Shown here in pieces: positions 11,178 through 20,230 of a stretch of DNA of 64,000 nucleotides. The stretch comes from Geobacter sp. (GTDB lineage: Bacteria > Desulfobacterota > Desulfuromonadia > Geobacterales > Geobacteraceae): assembly GCA_003314535.1 (NCBI GenBank), contig POSG01000008.1:62001-126000 (forward strand), in the 5' to 3' direction. The notes beneath the pieces were generated by a model that saw only the letters and a list, made by a program, of their open reading frames with translations, was not told where the DNA came from and made no database searches. Each line of letters starts with the position of its first letter. Within the stretch, counting starts at the first letter, position 1. The position numbers were made by a program, and so were the translations under genes.

Positions 11178-12191
11178 TCACTCCCATACGCCTTCGATCG
11201 GATGACCGCACGAAGCGCATTTCCCGTTTTGCAGGTCGCAGGACTCAATGGCGAAGCCGAAGCGCCTGATGACCGGCCTTTTGCACGATGGGCAGAACGT
11301 GTTCTCACCGCCTTCTCCCGGCACGTTCCCCTCGTAAACATATTTCAGCCCTGCGGAAATGCCGATTTCCAGGGCCCGTCTCAGGGTAGCCACGGGAGTG
11401 GGCCGCAAATCGGTAAGCTTGTATGCGGGATGGAACCTGGACACATGCCAGGGAGTCTCAACACCGACCTCCTCGGCAATGAACCGCGCAATTGCCGTCA
11501 ACTCATCGTCGGAATCATTGCGCCCGGGAATGACCAGGGTAGTCAACTCTATCCAGATGCCCAAGCGCTTGTATGCCCTTATGGAATCCAGAACCTCCTC
11601 CAGTGAAGCAGACACCGTCTCGCGGTAAAACTCCCGGGTGAACCCCTTGAGATCAATGTTGGCGGCATCGAGGTAAGGCTGGATAAAAGTGAGCGCCTCT
11701 TCTGTAATGTACCCATTGGTGACGAATATGTTCCGCAAGCCGGCGCGGTGCGCCAGCACAGCGGTATCGTACGCATATTCGTAAAACACTGTCGGCTCAG
11801 TATATGTATATGAAATCGAGGAACACCCGGCCGCAAGCGCCTGGGCGACGATCTTCTCAGGGGCCAGGTCCCTGCCGGGAATCGGCCCCCCTCCATGGGC
11901 CGCATGGGCGATACCGTAGTTCTGGCAATGAAGGCAGCGGAAATTGCATCCGACCGTTGCCACCGAAAAGGAACTGCTGCCGGGCAGATAATGGAACAGG
12001 GGTTTTTTCTCGACAGGATCCACCTGCTGGGCGACGGCCCTGCCGTATACCAGTGAGAAAAGGATCCCCCCCCTGTTCTCGCGGACACCGCAAAGGCCCC
12101 GCCGCCCGTCCTCGATCAGGCAGCGGAACCGGCAAAGTCCGCAACGGACGCGGGATCGCTCGATCTTCTCGTAAAACAGGGCCTCCTTCAT
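11178..12191 (-). CDS. amrS: AmmeMemoRadiSam system radical SAM enzyme
   Basis: AmrS is a radical SAM enzyme found with the Memo and AMMECR1 proteins; its substrate is not settled. The 337-residue protein has an N-terminal cysteine region (CGLCRFRC), the radical SAM cluster motif CNFRCLHCQN near residue 75, SYTEP-type and NGYITEEAL strands, and a C-terminal zinc-ribbon-like tail (CPSC and CASC). The ATG at 12191 follows AAAGGAGGG. Neither Memo nor AMMECR1 is encoded nearby. Confidence 0.9.
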   Translation of the reverse strand: MKEALFYEKIERSRVRCGLCRFRCLIEDGRRGLCGVRENRGGILFSLVYGRAVAQQVDPVEKKPLFHYLPGSSSFSVATVGCNFRCLHCQNYGIAHAAHGGGPIPGRDLAPEKIVAQALAAGCSSISYTYTEPTVFYEYAYDTAVLAHRAGLRNIFVTNGYITEEALTFIQPYLDAANIDLKGFTREFYRETVSASLEEVLDSIRAYKRLGIWIELTTLVIPGRNDSDDELTAIARFIAEEVGVETPWHVSRFHPAYKLTDLRPTPVATLRRALEIGISAGLKYVYEGNVPGEGGENTFCPSCKRPVIRRFGFAIESCDLQNGKCASCGHPIEGVWE

Positions 12192-12323
12192 GATCGCCCT
12201 CCTTTCAGGCAGAGAAATTATACCGGATTTCAACAAGATAGCAAGCTTGACAAACTTCAGGCCTTTCACTAGAGTTAAACTATAGGAAGTTGCACCCCGT
12301 CCCGGACAGGGGGGTGAAAAACC

Positions 12324-12575
12324 ATGAAAACGATACAGATGGATGTTTTTGCCCAGTATAAAAGGAAGATCGAGGAACTTGAAAAGGAAAACAAGGAATT
12401 ACGCATCGAAAAGGCTGACCTTGAAAGACGACTCACGGAACTCCATGGTGAGTACCTCCTTCTCCGCTACCAGTTCAAGGGCCTGCCCAGTCCAGCGGAA
12501 TTCCTGAAACTTCGCATGGAGATGCAGACCCTGAAAAAGGAGTTGCGCCAACGGGGGTGGAAGGATATAACCTGA
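12324..12575 (+). CDS. Small coiled-coil protein of unknown function
   Basis: The 83-residue product is almost entirely heptad-like and charged (KRKIEELEKENKELRIEKAD, LERRLTEL), so it should form a coiled coil. It resembles the small SlyX- or ZapB-style division and scaffold proteins in character but I see no specific family motif. A GGGGGGTGA ribosome site precedes the ATG. It is divergent from amrS and convergent with the chemoreceptor gene. Codon use looks normal for a real gene. Confidence 0.65.
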   Translation: MKTIQMDVFAQYKRKIEELEKENKELRIEKADLERRLTELHGEYLLLRYQFKGLPSPAEFLKLRMEMQTLKKELRQRGWKDIT

Positions 12576-12712
12576 AGATCTGCCTTCATGGACTCATGAA
12601 GGGACAGTGGTACGGAAGCCTTCCCGGGAAGAAAGCCGCGGGACTCCGCAAGCGGGCGTCAATGCAGCCTTTGCGAATGAGGAGGGGAAAACGCTTTCGT
12701 CGTTTTCGATAC

Positions 12713-12752
12713 AAAAACGGGTGAACACCATACCGGCGATTCACCCGTTTCA
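12713..12752 (-). terminator. Intrinsic terminator after the chemoreceptor gene
   Basis: On the minus strand GAAACGGGTGAA pairs with TTCACCCGTTT and runs into TTTTTG. It may also work in the other direction for the convergent small coiled-coil gene. Confidence 0.7.
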
Positions 12753-12800
12753 ATTGGACGGAAAACAATTCGGCTATTCAGGCCGGTAAGAGCAGGAGCT

Positions 12801-14405
12801 TCACGAGGCCAGCCTGAACTGACTCACGATGCTCCTCAATTCCTCGGCCATGTTCACCAGTTCGTCGGCAGCGCTGGCGGAATCCTTGGCCACCTCCGCC
12901 GTGCCCTGGATAACTTCGGTTATCTGCTGGATGTTGTTGCTGATCTCGTTTGTAGTGACCGTCTGCTCCTCGGTCGCAGTGGCGATCTGGTTCACCTGCA
13001 TGCTCACCGCGTTGATCTGCTCCAGAATGTCCTCCAGCGCGTTGCCCGACTTGGCGGCTTCGGAAGTTCCCCGTTCCACTTCGTTCACACCTTCCTCCAT
13101 GGAGTTTACCGCTTCCCTCGTCTGTTGCTGGATCGATTTTATCATGGAGCCGATTTCCTTGGTTGCCTTGGTGGTGCGCTCTGCCAGTGCCCGTACCTCA
13201 TCGGCGACGACAGCAAAGCCCCGTCCCTGTTCTCCGGCGCGGGCCGCCTCGATGGCGGCATTCAAGGCAAGCAGGTTGGTCTGGTCAGCTATGTCCTCGA
13301 TGGTCCCGACAATTTCGCCTATCTGGTCCGACTGCGCACCAAGATTCTCAACGGTCCGCGCCGACTCCTTGACCCTTTCAGCAATGGTGTTCATGACCGA
13401 AATCGTCTCCTGCACCACGGCAGAACCGGCCAGGGCGGAGTCGTTGGCGCGCTGCGACCCGTCGGCAGCCAGGGCGCAGTTCTGGGCCACGTCATTGGAA
13501 GTGGCGGCCATTTCCTCGCTGGCAACCGCGACTGTTGCCGTCTGAGCTGCGATGTTGTCGGCATTGCTGGCCATGAAACCGGAGGTCGAGGAGAGGACGC
13601 CTCCCGAACCGGTCACCTTCTCCGCCGACTCCGCTATGGTCGAAATTATTCCGGTCAGCTTTTCCATGAAGCCGTTGAAAGCCCTGCACATCTCCCCGAT
13701 TTCATCTTTACGAAGGTAATCCAGGCGCCTGCTCAGGTCACCATCGTGGGCGGTCAAAAGTGCGTCATGCATGTCGTTGAGGGGCAGGAAAAGCCGGTTG
13801 ACGGCCAATTTCGTCATCACTACAGCGAAACCGAGAAGCAGGGCTGCGATGCCGATTATAATCCACTTCAAGCTGTTGAACCCGGCAAAGAATTCTGACT
13901 TGGGCACACCGGAGAAGAGTACGCCGATGGTTTGCCCCTGCGCATCCTTGATGGGATCGTACGCGACGAAATAGGGTTTCCCGAGAATATCCGCCTCTCC
14001 CCTGAAGGAAGAGCCTTTCTTGAACACGGCATCGTAAGCCGGTCCCTGCAGCTTGGTCCCGATGGCACGAGAGCCGTCATCCTTCATGACATTTGTGGAA
14101 ACCCTCACATCCCCCTGGAACACCGTGGCAACACCACCGCACAATTCCTTTATGCGGTCAGGCATGGAATGGTCACCGTTTATGACGAAATTTCCGACCG
14201 TCAGCTTCCCGTTGACGACCTTGAATTCAGAGCCCTTCTGGTGGAGAAGATACCAGAAGGTCTTAAGGCGGCTTTCCTGGTTCACAACCGCCCGATGCTG
14301 GAGCTCGCTGTTGAACTTCCACAGGCAGACGGCAGTGATGACCGAAATGGCCAGTGCCAAGATAATAACTGTTGCCAGGACAAATTTGGTTCTGATCTTC
14401 ATCAC
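12801..14405 (-). CDS. Methyl-accepting chemotaxis protein with periplasmic Cache-type sensor
   Basis: This transmembrane chemoreceptor signals to CheA/CheW. Membrane segments lie near residues 8-28 and 182-203. The periplasmic part between them contains the Cache-like stretch [16 protein letters not shown] and [27 protein letters not shown] region follows, then the signalling tip with the conserved hairpin around [34 protein letters not shown] (here cited by its ends). The protein is 534 residues. A sigma-28 promoter match lies 40 bp upstream, which ties it to the flagellar regulon. Confidence 0.95.
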   Translation of the reverse strand: MMKIRTKFVLATVIILALAISVITAVCLWKFNSELQHRAVVNQESRLKTFWYLLHQKGSEFKVVNGKLTVGNFVINGDHSMPDRIKELCGGVATVFQGDVRVSTNVMKDDGSRAIGTKLQGPAYDAVFKKGSSFRGEADILGKPYFVAYDPIKDAQGQTIGVLFSGVPKSEFFAGFNSLKWIIIGIAALLLGFAVVMTKLAVNRLFLPLNDMHDALLTAHDGDLSRRLDYLRKDEIGEMCRAFNGFMEKLTGIISTIAESAEKVTGSGGVLSSTSGFMASNADNIAAQTATVAVASEEMAATSNDVAQNCALAADGSQRANDSALAGSAVVQETISVMNTIAERVKESARTVENLGAQSDQIGEIVGTIEDIADQTNLLALNAAIEAARAGEQGRGFAVVADEVRALAERTTKATKEIGSMIKSIQQQTREAVNSMEEGVNEVERGTSEAAKSGNALEDILEQINAVSMQVNQIATATEEQTVTTNEISNNIQQITEVIQGTAEVAKDSASAADELVNMAEELRSIVSQFRLAS

Positions 14406-14444
14406 TAGACCTCCAAATGAAAACTGCTTCTGTCGTCTAATGTA

Positions 14445-14471
14445 TTATCGGATGACCGGGCGCAAACTTTA
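14445..14471 (-). promoter_or_regulatory. Sigma-28 (FliA) promoter of the chemoreceptor gene
   Basis: On the minus strand TAAAGTTT (14471-14464) is followed after exactly 11 bp by TCCGATAA (14452-14445). The sigma-28 consensus is TAAAGTTT-N11-GCCGATAA, so 15 of 16 positions match. Confidence 0.8.
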
Positions 14472-14539
14472 GGGAAAATGGGACAGCCAGCCTTATGGTG
14501 AGATTGCCCGGGAAATGGCCTGCCCCTTTTCAAGAATGC

Positions 14540-14573
14540 AAAAACCCCGGCCATCCCTTTCGGGACGCCGGGG
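14540..14573 (-). terminator. Intrinsic terminator after the glutaredoxin-like gene
   Basis: On the minus strand CCCCGGC pairs with GCCGGGG around a ~15-nt loop and is followed by TTTTTG. Confidence 0.8.
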
Positions 14574-14610
14574 CCATGTTCGATCAGGGTTCACGACTTC
14601 CCCTGTTCTC

Positions 14611-14979
14611 CTATTTGCTGTTTTCGAGATAATATTCCAGTGCTTCCCTGGAATATCCGGACATCTTGTTGGCGCCGATTATGATGAACGGCACGCCCTG
14701 TCCTCCCATTTCCTCGTACTTCTGTCTGGCTGCGCCGTCCTTATCTATATCGTAAGCCACATGCCGAATGCCGTTGCTCTTCAGGTAATCCAAGGCCTGC
14801 CTGCAGTAGGGGCACCAACTCGTGACATAGATCTCCACGGTTCCGTTGAAGCGCTCTTTTTTCAAGTCGGATGCTTGGGACGCCGACGATGTCCCGTCCC
14901 CGGCCGTCCGCTTGGGCATTTCAGCTCCGGCAAGCGAAGCGGCCAGCAAGAGCGTAATGATGGCAAGCAAAGTTTTCAT
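14611..14979 (-). CDS. Exported glutaredoxin-like thiol oxidoreductase
   Basis: A signal peptide (MKTLLAIITLLLAASLAGA) leads into a linker and then a glutaredoxin domain with the redox motif SWCPYCRQ near residue 58 and the cis-Pro motif GVPFIIIGANKMSGYS. It should act in the periplasm or membrane periphery as a thiol-disulfide enzyme. The ATG at 14979 has GAGGAAA upstream; the 12 residues ahead of it in the frame look untranslated. The product has 122 residues. It is monocistronic, with its own terminator. Confidence 0.87.
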   Translation of the reverse strand: MKTLLAIITLLLAASLAGAEMPKRTAGDGTSSASQASDLKKERFNGTVEIYVTSWCPYCRQALDYLKSNGIRHVAYDIDKDGAARQKYEEMGGQGVPFIIIGANKMSGYSREALEYYLENSK

Positions 14980-15033
14980 GGATATTTTCCTCTTTAGCCT
15001 AGAGTCGCTTTTCAACTGCGGAAATTCTTTCGA

Positions 15034-16941
15034 TCATTCCCCCAGGTAAGTATACCCCAGGAGCGTCCGGTCCAGAAGTTCTATGAAATAGCTGCACTCC
15101 TCGATGGAAACCTTGCGCTGGGACACCCCCTTCTCCAGGTGCTCCCGGACCCGCTTCAGGATCTCCGGCCCCTTGTACTGGACGTATTTGAGACTCTCCC
15201 AGCAGGCGTCGCCGTTGATGACCGTATCGATCATGTAGCCGGTCTTCTTGTTGAAGGTGATGTGCACGGCGTTGGTGTCGCCGAACAGGTTGTGCATGTC
15301 CCCGAGGATCTCCTGGTAGGCGCCGATGAGAAAGAAGCCTATGTAGTAGTCCTCGCCGCTGCGGATCTTGTGGATGGGAAGAGACTTGGTCCGTCCATTC
15401 TCCCCCACGAAACTGGTGACCTCGCCGTCCGAGTCGCAGGTGATGTCGGCGATGGAGGCGATCATGTCCGGCTTCTGGTTCAGGCGCTGGATGGGTACGA
15501 TGGGAAACAGCTGGTCGATGGCCCAGGAGTCGGGAACCGACTGGAACAGGGAGAAGTTGGCGAAGTAGGTCTGCCTGAGGCTCAACTGGAAGTTCTGCAG
15601 CTCGTCCGGGATCGGCTTCAGCTTTTCCACGATGCCGTTGATCTTGCGGATGATCTTGGAGCAGATCAACTCGACCACGGCCCGGTCGTTCAGGTTGAGG
15701 TAGCCCAGGTTGAACAGGCTGACCGCTTCCTGGATGAGCTGAGTGGTATCGTGGTAATCCTCCCGCAGCGAATGGCGGTCCAGGCTCTTGTAGATATCCA
15801 CCAGCTTCCTGACCGTCGGCGACAGCTTTTCCTGCTGGTCGAGCATGGTCTCGAAGTCCGGGATCAGGTGCTGGGTGTTGGTATCCAGCACGTTGGTGAC
15901 CAGCACCGAGTAGTGGGCGACCGTGGCCCGCCCCGACTCGGAGATGATGTTGGGGCAGTCCACGCCTGCCTCGTCACAGATGTTCTTTATCTGGTAGACC
16001 ACGTCATTGGCGTATTCCTCGATGGAATAGTTGACGCTGGAGAAATAGCTGGACTTGGAACCGTCGTAGTCCACCCCCAGGCCGCCGCCGATGTCCAGGT
16101 AGCGCAGGTTGACCCCCAGTTTCTTCATCTCCACGTAGATGCGGGTTCCCTCGATAAGGGCGTTCTTGATCTTGTCGATCTTGGTGATCTGGCTGCCGAT
16201 GTGGAAATGAAGCAGCCCCAGGCTGTCCAGGAGATCGTGCTCCTTGAGTATCTCGATGGCGGCTATGAGCTCGGAGATGCGGAGCCCGAACTTGGCGTCC
16301 TCGCCCCCGGAAGTCGCCCACTTTCCGGTCCCCTTGGACGACAGCTTTACCCTGATGCCGAGCTTGGGCTTGATGCCGGTCTTCTCAACCAGGCCGACGA
16401 TCTTTTCCAGCTCGAACAGCTTCTCCACCACGATGGTGATGTCGTAGCCGATCTTGCCGGCGTAGAGGATGGTCTCGATGAAGTCGGTGTCCTTGTAGCC
16501 GTTGCAGATGATGGGAAGCCCGTTGCCGGTGGAAAGGGAGATGGCGGCGACGAGCTCCGGCTTGGAGCCTACCTCCAGGCCGATCTCGTATTTCTTGCCG
16601 AATTTGGTTATCGCCTCGACCACCTGGCGCTGCTGGTTCACCTTGACCGGATAGAAGGTCTGGTACTTGGCTGGGTAGTTGTTTTCCTGGATGGCGCTCT
16701 TGAAGACCCGGTTGATGCTGGAGATACGACCTTCAAGGATATTCATGAACCGGAGCAGTATCGGCGGCTTGATCTTGCGCTTGATCAGGTCGTCAACCAG
16801 GGCCCTCAGGTCGATGGATTGCTTGGAATTCGGGGATGGATGCACGCAGATGTTTCCCTTCTTGTTGATCGAGAAGAGATCGGCGCCCCAGTTGTCGATG
16901 TTGTAGATCCTGGCGGATTCGTTAATGGACCAGCGTTCCAT
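15034..16941 (-). CDS. speA: Biosynthetic arginine decarboxylase
   Basis: SpeA is a PLP enzyme of the alanine-racemase-fold group that converts arginine to agmatine, the first step of polyamine synthesis. The 635-residue length, the FYPVKVNQQ motif with the PLP Lys near residue 98, the HFHIGSQI and YLDIGGGLGVDYDGS motifs, and the C-terminal domain match biosynthetic ADCs. It lies downstream of nspC and carboxynorspermidine synthase on the same strand, separated by a hairpin. No agmatinase or agmatine deiminase gene is present in the window, so the fate of agmatine is open. Confidence 0.95.
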   Translation of the reverse strand: MERWSINESARIYNIDNWGADLFSINKKGNICVHPSPNSKQSIDLRALVDDLIKRKIKPPILLRFMNILEGRISSINRVFKSAIQENNYPAKYQTFYPVKVNQQRQVVEAITKFGKKYEIGLEVGSKPELVAAISLSTGNGLPIICNGYKDTDFIETILYAGKIGYDITIVVEKLFELEKIVGLVEKTGIKPKLGIRVKLSSKGTGKWATSGGEDAKFGLRISELIAAIEILKEHDLLDSLGLLHFHIGSQITKIDKIKNALIEGTRIYVEMKKLGVNLRYLDIGGGLGVDYDGSKSSYFSSVNYSIEEYANDVVYQIKNICDEAGVDCPNIISESGRATVAHYSVLVTNVLDTNTQHLIPDFETMLDQQEKLSPTVRKLVDIYKSLDRHSLREDYHDTTQLIQEAVSLFNLGYLNLNDRAVVELICSKIIRKINGIVEKLKPIPDELQNFQLSLRQTYFANFSLFQSVPDSWAIDQLFPIVPIQRLNQKPDMIASIADITCDSDGEVTSFVGENGRTKSLPIHKIRSGEDYYIGFFLIGAYQEILGDMHNLFGDTNAVHITFNKKTGYMIDTVINGDACWESLKYVQYKGPEILKRVREHLEKGVSQRKVSIEECSYFIELLDRTLLGYTYLGE

Positions 16942-16974
16942 GAGTAGTACCCCAGTGTGATTGAAATGAAATGC

Positions 16975-17022
16975 AAAAGGCAGAAGTCAGGAGTCAGAAT
17001 TCTGAATTCTGTTTTCTGCCTT
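16975..17022 (-). terminator. Hairpin between nspC and speA
   Basis: AAGGCAGAA and TTCTGCCTT pair around an inner AGAATTCTGAATTCT palindrome, with TTTT following on the minus strand. It could be a terminator or attenuator reducing read-through from nspC into speA. Confidence 0.55.
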
Positions 17023-17023
17023 C

Positions 17024-18178
17024 TTACGACAACCGCCCCTTGAAATCCTCGTAGCCGAAACTCCTTACCACCTCCAGCTTCCCGGTCTCCGGCTCGAAGG
17101 TGCAGATGTGCGGATGCCGGATGCCGTTGAAGGTGGTGGTCTTGACCATGGTGTAGTGGGCCATGTCCAGGAAAACCAGCCGGTCGCCGGGCGCGAGCCC
17201 ATTCTCGAAAGACCAGTCGCCGATCACGTCGCCCGCCAGGCAGGAAGGGCCTGCAAGGCGGTAGGTGTGCGGCTTATCGCCGGCATCGAAGCCGTTGTGA
17301 ATGCCGGGCCGGTAGGGCATTTCCAGGATGTCCGGCATGTGGCAGGTGGCAGAGACATCCAGAATCGCGATATCCCCCTCGTTGTCGACCACGTCCAGAA
17401 CCTCGCTGACCAGTATCCCGGTGCCGATGGCGATGGCCTCGCCCGGCTCCAGGTAGACCTGCACGCCGTACTTGCCCTGGAAGTAGCGGATCAGTTCCAC
17501 CAGCGCATCGATATCGTAGCCTTCGCGGGTAATGTGGTGCCCGCCTCCCAGGTTGAGCCATTTCATCCGCGGCAGGAACTTGCCGAACTTGTCCTCGAAC
17601 ACCCGCGCAGTGCGCTCCAGGGGCTCGAACAGCTGCTCGCACAGGGTGTGGAAATGGAGTCCTTCCACCCCGTCCAGTGACCGCCCCTCGAATTCGGCGC
17701 GCCGGATGCCGAGGCGCGACTTGGGCGCGCACGGATCGTAGATCGGCGTATGCCCTTCCGAATGCTCCGGGTTGACCCTGAGCCCAATGGATACCCGGCC
17801 CTTCTCCCTTTCCCACAGCGGGCGGAAGCGCTCCAGCTGTCCGACGGAATTGAAAACCAGGTGGTTGGATATCTGCAGCAGCTCAACAACGTCGCTTTCC
17901 TTGAAAGCGGCGGCAAAACTGTGCACCTCGCCGCCGAATTCCTCGTAGCCGAGCCGAGCCTCCCAGGGCGAGCTGGCGCACACACCGTGCAGGGTCCTGC
18001 GGATGACCGGGAACACGCTCCACATGGCGAACGCCTTGAGCGCCATGAGGATCTTCGCCCCGCTGCGCTGCTGCACCTGGTCCAGGATGGCCAGGTTGTG
18101 GCGCAGCCGCCCCAGGTCCACCACGTAGGCAGGTGAAGGGGCCAGTTCAAGGATTTTTTCGATGTCGATTCCGGTCAT
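17024..18178 (-). CDS. nspC: Carboxynorspermidine / carboxyspermidine decarboxylase
   Basis: NspC is a PLP-dependent decarboxylase that converts carboxy(nor)spermidine to (nor)spermidine. The 384-residue protein shows the PLP Lys in ILMALKAF near residue 42, HTLCEQ for PLP phosphate contact, LNLGGGHHIT, LEPGEAI and a C-terminal CDxxD-like loop. I chose the ATG at 18178 (MTGIDIEKIL); the upstream frame is encoded by a repeat (see 18188-18262). With the dehydrogenase at 18418 it forms the alternative spermidine pathway that uses aspartate semialdehyde instead of decarboxylated SAM. Confidence 0.93.
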   Translation of the reverse strand: MTGIDIEKILELAPSPAYVVDLGRLRHNLAILDQVQQRSGAKILMALKAFAMWSVFPVIRRTLHGVCASSPWEARLGYEEFGGEVHSFAAAFKESDVVELLQISNHLVFNSVGQLERFRPLWEREKGRVSIGLRVNPEHSEGHTPIYDPCAPKSRLGIRRAEFEGRSLDGVEGLHFHTLCEQLFEPLERTARVFEDKFGKFLPRMKWLNLGGGHHITREGYDIDALVELIRYFQGKYGVQVYLEPGEAIAIGTGILVSEVLDVVDNEGDIAILDVSATCHMPDILEMPYRPGIHNGFDAGDKPHTYRLAGPSCLAGDVIGDWSFENGLAPGDRLVFLDMAHYTMVKTTTFNGIRHPHICTFEPETGKLEVVRSFGYEDFKGRLS

Positions 18179-18187
18179 ATTGGCAAT

Positions 18188-18262
18188 ATAGGGGCGGGTT
18201 TCCAATCCGCCCAATCAACTTTGTCCCGTATTTTCAGGGCGGGTTGGAAACCCGCCCCTACA
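18188..18262. repeat. Inverted repeat of GGGGCGGGTTTCCAA type
   Basis: An arm with TAGGGGCGGGTTTCCAAtCC (18189 onward) and its near-exact inverse ending GGTTGGAAACCCGCCCCTA (to 18260) flank about 25 bases. Translated, each arm reads GLETRPY, a hallmark of a widespread environmental repeat. Downstream, 18320-18400 has a second GC-rich imperfect repeat (GGCGTACGTTCAGGTACGTC). Confidence 0.7.
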
Positions 18263-18417
18263 GTGCATTTTCGGCAGTTCCGTCATCATCCCGGAAACGT
18301 CAGATTTGTGATGATGACGGTGGCGGCGACGAGGAGACGACGCAGGCGTACGTTCAGGTACGTCGAGGAGACTCCGAGGAGTCCGACGCCGTCAGCGCGC
18401 AAATATGGCGTTTCCCC

Positions 18418-19611
18418 CTATAGCTCCGGCCATTCCCCTTCCACCACCACGTGCGGCAGCCCCATGACCGACAGCCTTTCCAGGAACGGCTCCGGATCGA
18501 ACTGCTCCATGTTGAACACCCCCTGGCCGCGCCACTTGCCGGTGAGCATCATGATGCCCCCCACCGCCGCCGGAACCCCGGTGGTGTAGCTGATGGCCTG
18601 GGAATTGACCTCGCGGTAGCATTCCTCGTGGTCGCAGATGTTGTAGATGTAGACTTGGCGACGCTTCCCGTCCTTCATGCCGCGGGCGATGACGCCGATG
18701 CAGGTCTTGCCCTTGGTGAGCGGGCCCAGGCTCCCCGGGTCGGGAAGCACCGCTTTCAGGAACTGGAGCGGAACGATCTTCTGGCCGTTGTACTCCACCT
18801 CGTCGATGCGGGTCATGCCCACGTTCTGCAGCACCTCCAGGTGCTTCAGGTAGTTGTCCGAGAAGGTCATCCAGAACTGGGCCTTCCTGATGGTCGGGAT
18901 GTGCCTGACCAGCGATTCCATCTCCTCGTGGTACATGCGGTAGATGTTCATCGGCCCGATCCCTTCGGGGAACTCGAAGCTCCGCTTGGTGGCCAGCGCG
19001 CCGGTCTCGACCCACCCGCCGTTTTCCCAGTGGCGGCAGGGCGCCGTGACCTCGCGGATGTTGATCTCCGGGTTGAAGTTGGTAGCGAAGGGCTGGCCGT
19101 GGGAACCGGCATTGGCGTCGATGATGTCCAGTTCGTGGATCTCGTCCAGGTAGTTCTTGGCCGCCAGTGCGGTATAGACGTTCGTCACCCCCGGATCGAA
19201 CCCGCTTCCCAAGAGGGCCATGAGCCCCTTCTCCCGGAACCGGTCCTGGTAGGCCCACTGCCAGCTGTACTCGAACTTGGCGGTGTCGCGCGGTTCGTAG
19301 TTGGCAGTGTCCAGGTAATCGACGCCGGTCTCCAGGCAGGCATCCATGATGGTCAGATCCTGATACGGCAGCGCCACGTTGATAACCAGCTGGGGCTGCT
19401 CCCGTTTCAGCAGTTCGACCAGCTCGGGCACATTATCGGCATCGACCCTGGCGGTCCTGACCGGAAACTCTATCTCCGATGCAATGGCTTTACATTTGGA
19501 CTCGGTGCGGGACGCCAGCGTTATTTCCGTGAAAACGTCCGATGCCTGGGCGCACTTGTGGGCCACCACGCGGCCAACCCCACCCGCACCTATGATCATC
19601 ACCTTGCTCAT
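18418..19611 (-). CDS. Carboxynorspermidine synthase (saccharopine dehydrogenase family)
   Basis: This NADPH enzyme condenses a diamine with L-aspartate semialdehyde to carboxy(nor)spermidine. The 397-residue protein has the Rossmann motif MIIGAGGVGRVVAHKCAQ at its N terminus and the family motifs ALLGSGFDPGVTN and GSHGQPFATNFNPEINIREV, which distinguish it from lysine-pathway saccharopine dehydrogenases. It precedes nspC on the same strand. Agmatine rather than putrescine could be the acceptor amine, as in the carboxyaminopropylagmatine route; sequence alone does not decide this. Confidence 0.9.
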   Translation of the reverse strand: MSKVMIIGAGGVGRVVAHKCAQASDVFTEITLASRTESKCKAIASEIEFPVRTARVDADNVPELVELLKREQPQLVINVALPYQDLTIMDACLETGVDYLDTANYEPRDTAKFEYSWQWAYQDRFREKGLMALLGSGFDPGVTNVYTALAAKNYLDEIHELDIIDANAGSHGQPFATNFNPEINIREVTAPCRHWENGGWVETGALATKRSFEFPEGIGPMNIYRMYHEEMESLVRHIPTIRKAQFWMTFSDNYLKHLEVLQNVGMTRIDEVEYNGQKIVPLQFLKAVLPDPGSLGPLTKGKTCIGVIARGMKDGKRRQVYIYNICDHEECYREVNSQAISYTTGVPAAVGGIMMLTGKWRGQGVFNMEQFDPEPFLERLSVMGLPHVVVEGEWPEL

Positions 19612-19633
19612 GTCATTGATCTCCTTCTCTTAT

Positions 19634-19664
19634 AAATTCCTGAACCCGATGGATTCAGGAATTT
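19634..19664 (-). terminator. Hairpin between the XRE regulator and carboxynorspermidine synthase
   Basis: Perfect 11-bp arms AAATTCCTGAA and TTCAGGAATTT enclose a 9-nt loop. The T-tract is short (TTTATA), so it may be a partial terminator that lowers expression of the downstream enzyme relative to the regulator. Confidence 0.55.
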
Positions 19665-19669
19665 CCCCG

Positions 19670-20218
19670 TCAATAGTCGAAAGTCGGGGGCGTCACCACC
19701 CAGAGAATCCTCGCCTCGGTCTTGCCGGGATTTTTGACCCAGTGCCTCTTGTCGGAACTGAAGTAGAAGCACTCCCCTTTCCTCACAGTGTAGAACTGGT
19801 CGTCGAGATACAGCTGGATTCTGCCCATGAGGACATATCCGAACTCTTCGCCCTCGTGATATCCCTGCTCTTCCATCTGCTCCCCGGGCTTGATGGTCAC
19901 CAGCACGGGATCCATTTCCCTGTTCTGCGCCCCGGGAATCAGCAATTCGACCTTTATGCCGTCATCGTCTCCGGTAGACTGCACCCGGGCATCCGCACCG
20001 AACACCACGTCCTCGTCCCGCGACTTCTCGGCGAAAAACTCTTCCATGGTAATACCGAAAACATCGACGATGTCTTTCAGGGTGGCAATGGAAGGCGAAG
20101 TGGCGTCGTTTTCCAACTGGGAGATATAGCCCTTGGTCAGATCGGCCCGGCTCGCAAGCTCTTCCTGGGTCAGGGAATTGACCATCCTCAGCCGTTTTAA
20201 CCGTTCGCCGATCTTCAC
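19670..20218 (-). CDS. XRE-family transcriptional regulator with cupin domain
   Basis: The 182-residue protein has an N-terminal helix-turn-helix (MKIGERLKRLRM, SLTQEELASRADLTKGYISQ) and a C-terminal cupin barrel (HEGEEFGYVLMGRIQLYLDD). This architecture is that of PuuR-like regulators, which often sense polyamines or amino acids. The start is a GTG after GGAGGGCTGC. It is directly upstream of the spermidine genes, so control of polyamine synthesis is the simplest guess. Three operators in its own promoter indicate autoregulation. Confidence 0.88.
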   Translation of the reverse strand: MKIGERLKRLRMVNSLTQEELASRADLTKGYISQLENDATSPSIATLKDIVDVFGITMEEFFAEKSRDEDVVFGADARVQSTGDDDGIKVELLIPGAQNREMDPVLVTIKPGEQMEEQGYHEGEEFGYVLMGRIQLYLDDQFYTVRKGECFYFSSDKRHWVKNPGKTEARILWVVTPPTFDY

Positions 20219-20230
20219 GCAGCCCTCCGG

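Noticed and set aside
15139-16947. 602-codon plus-strand frame opposite speA
   Set aside because: It mirrors the speA coding frame; the sequence is rich in D, V, L and G as expected from reversed codons.
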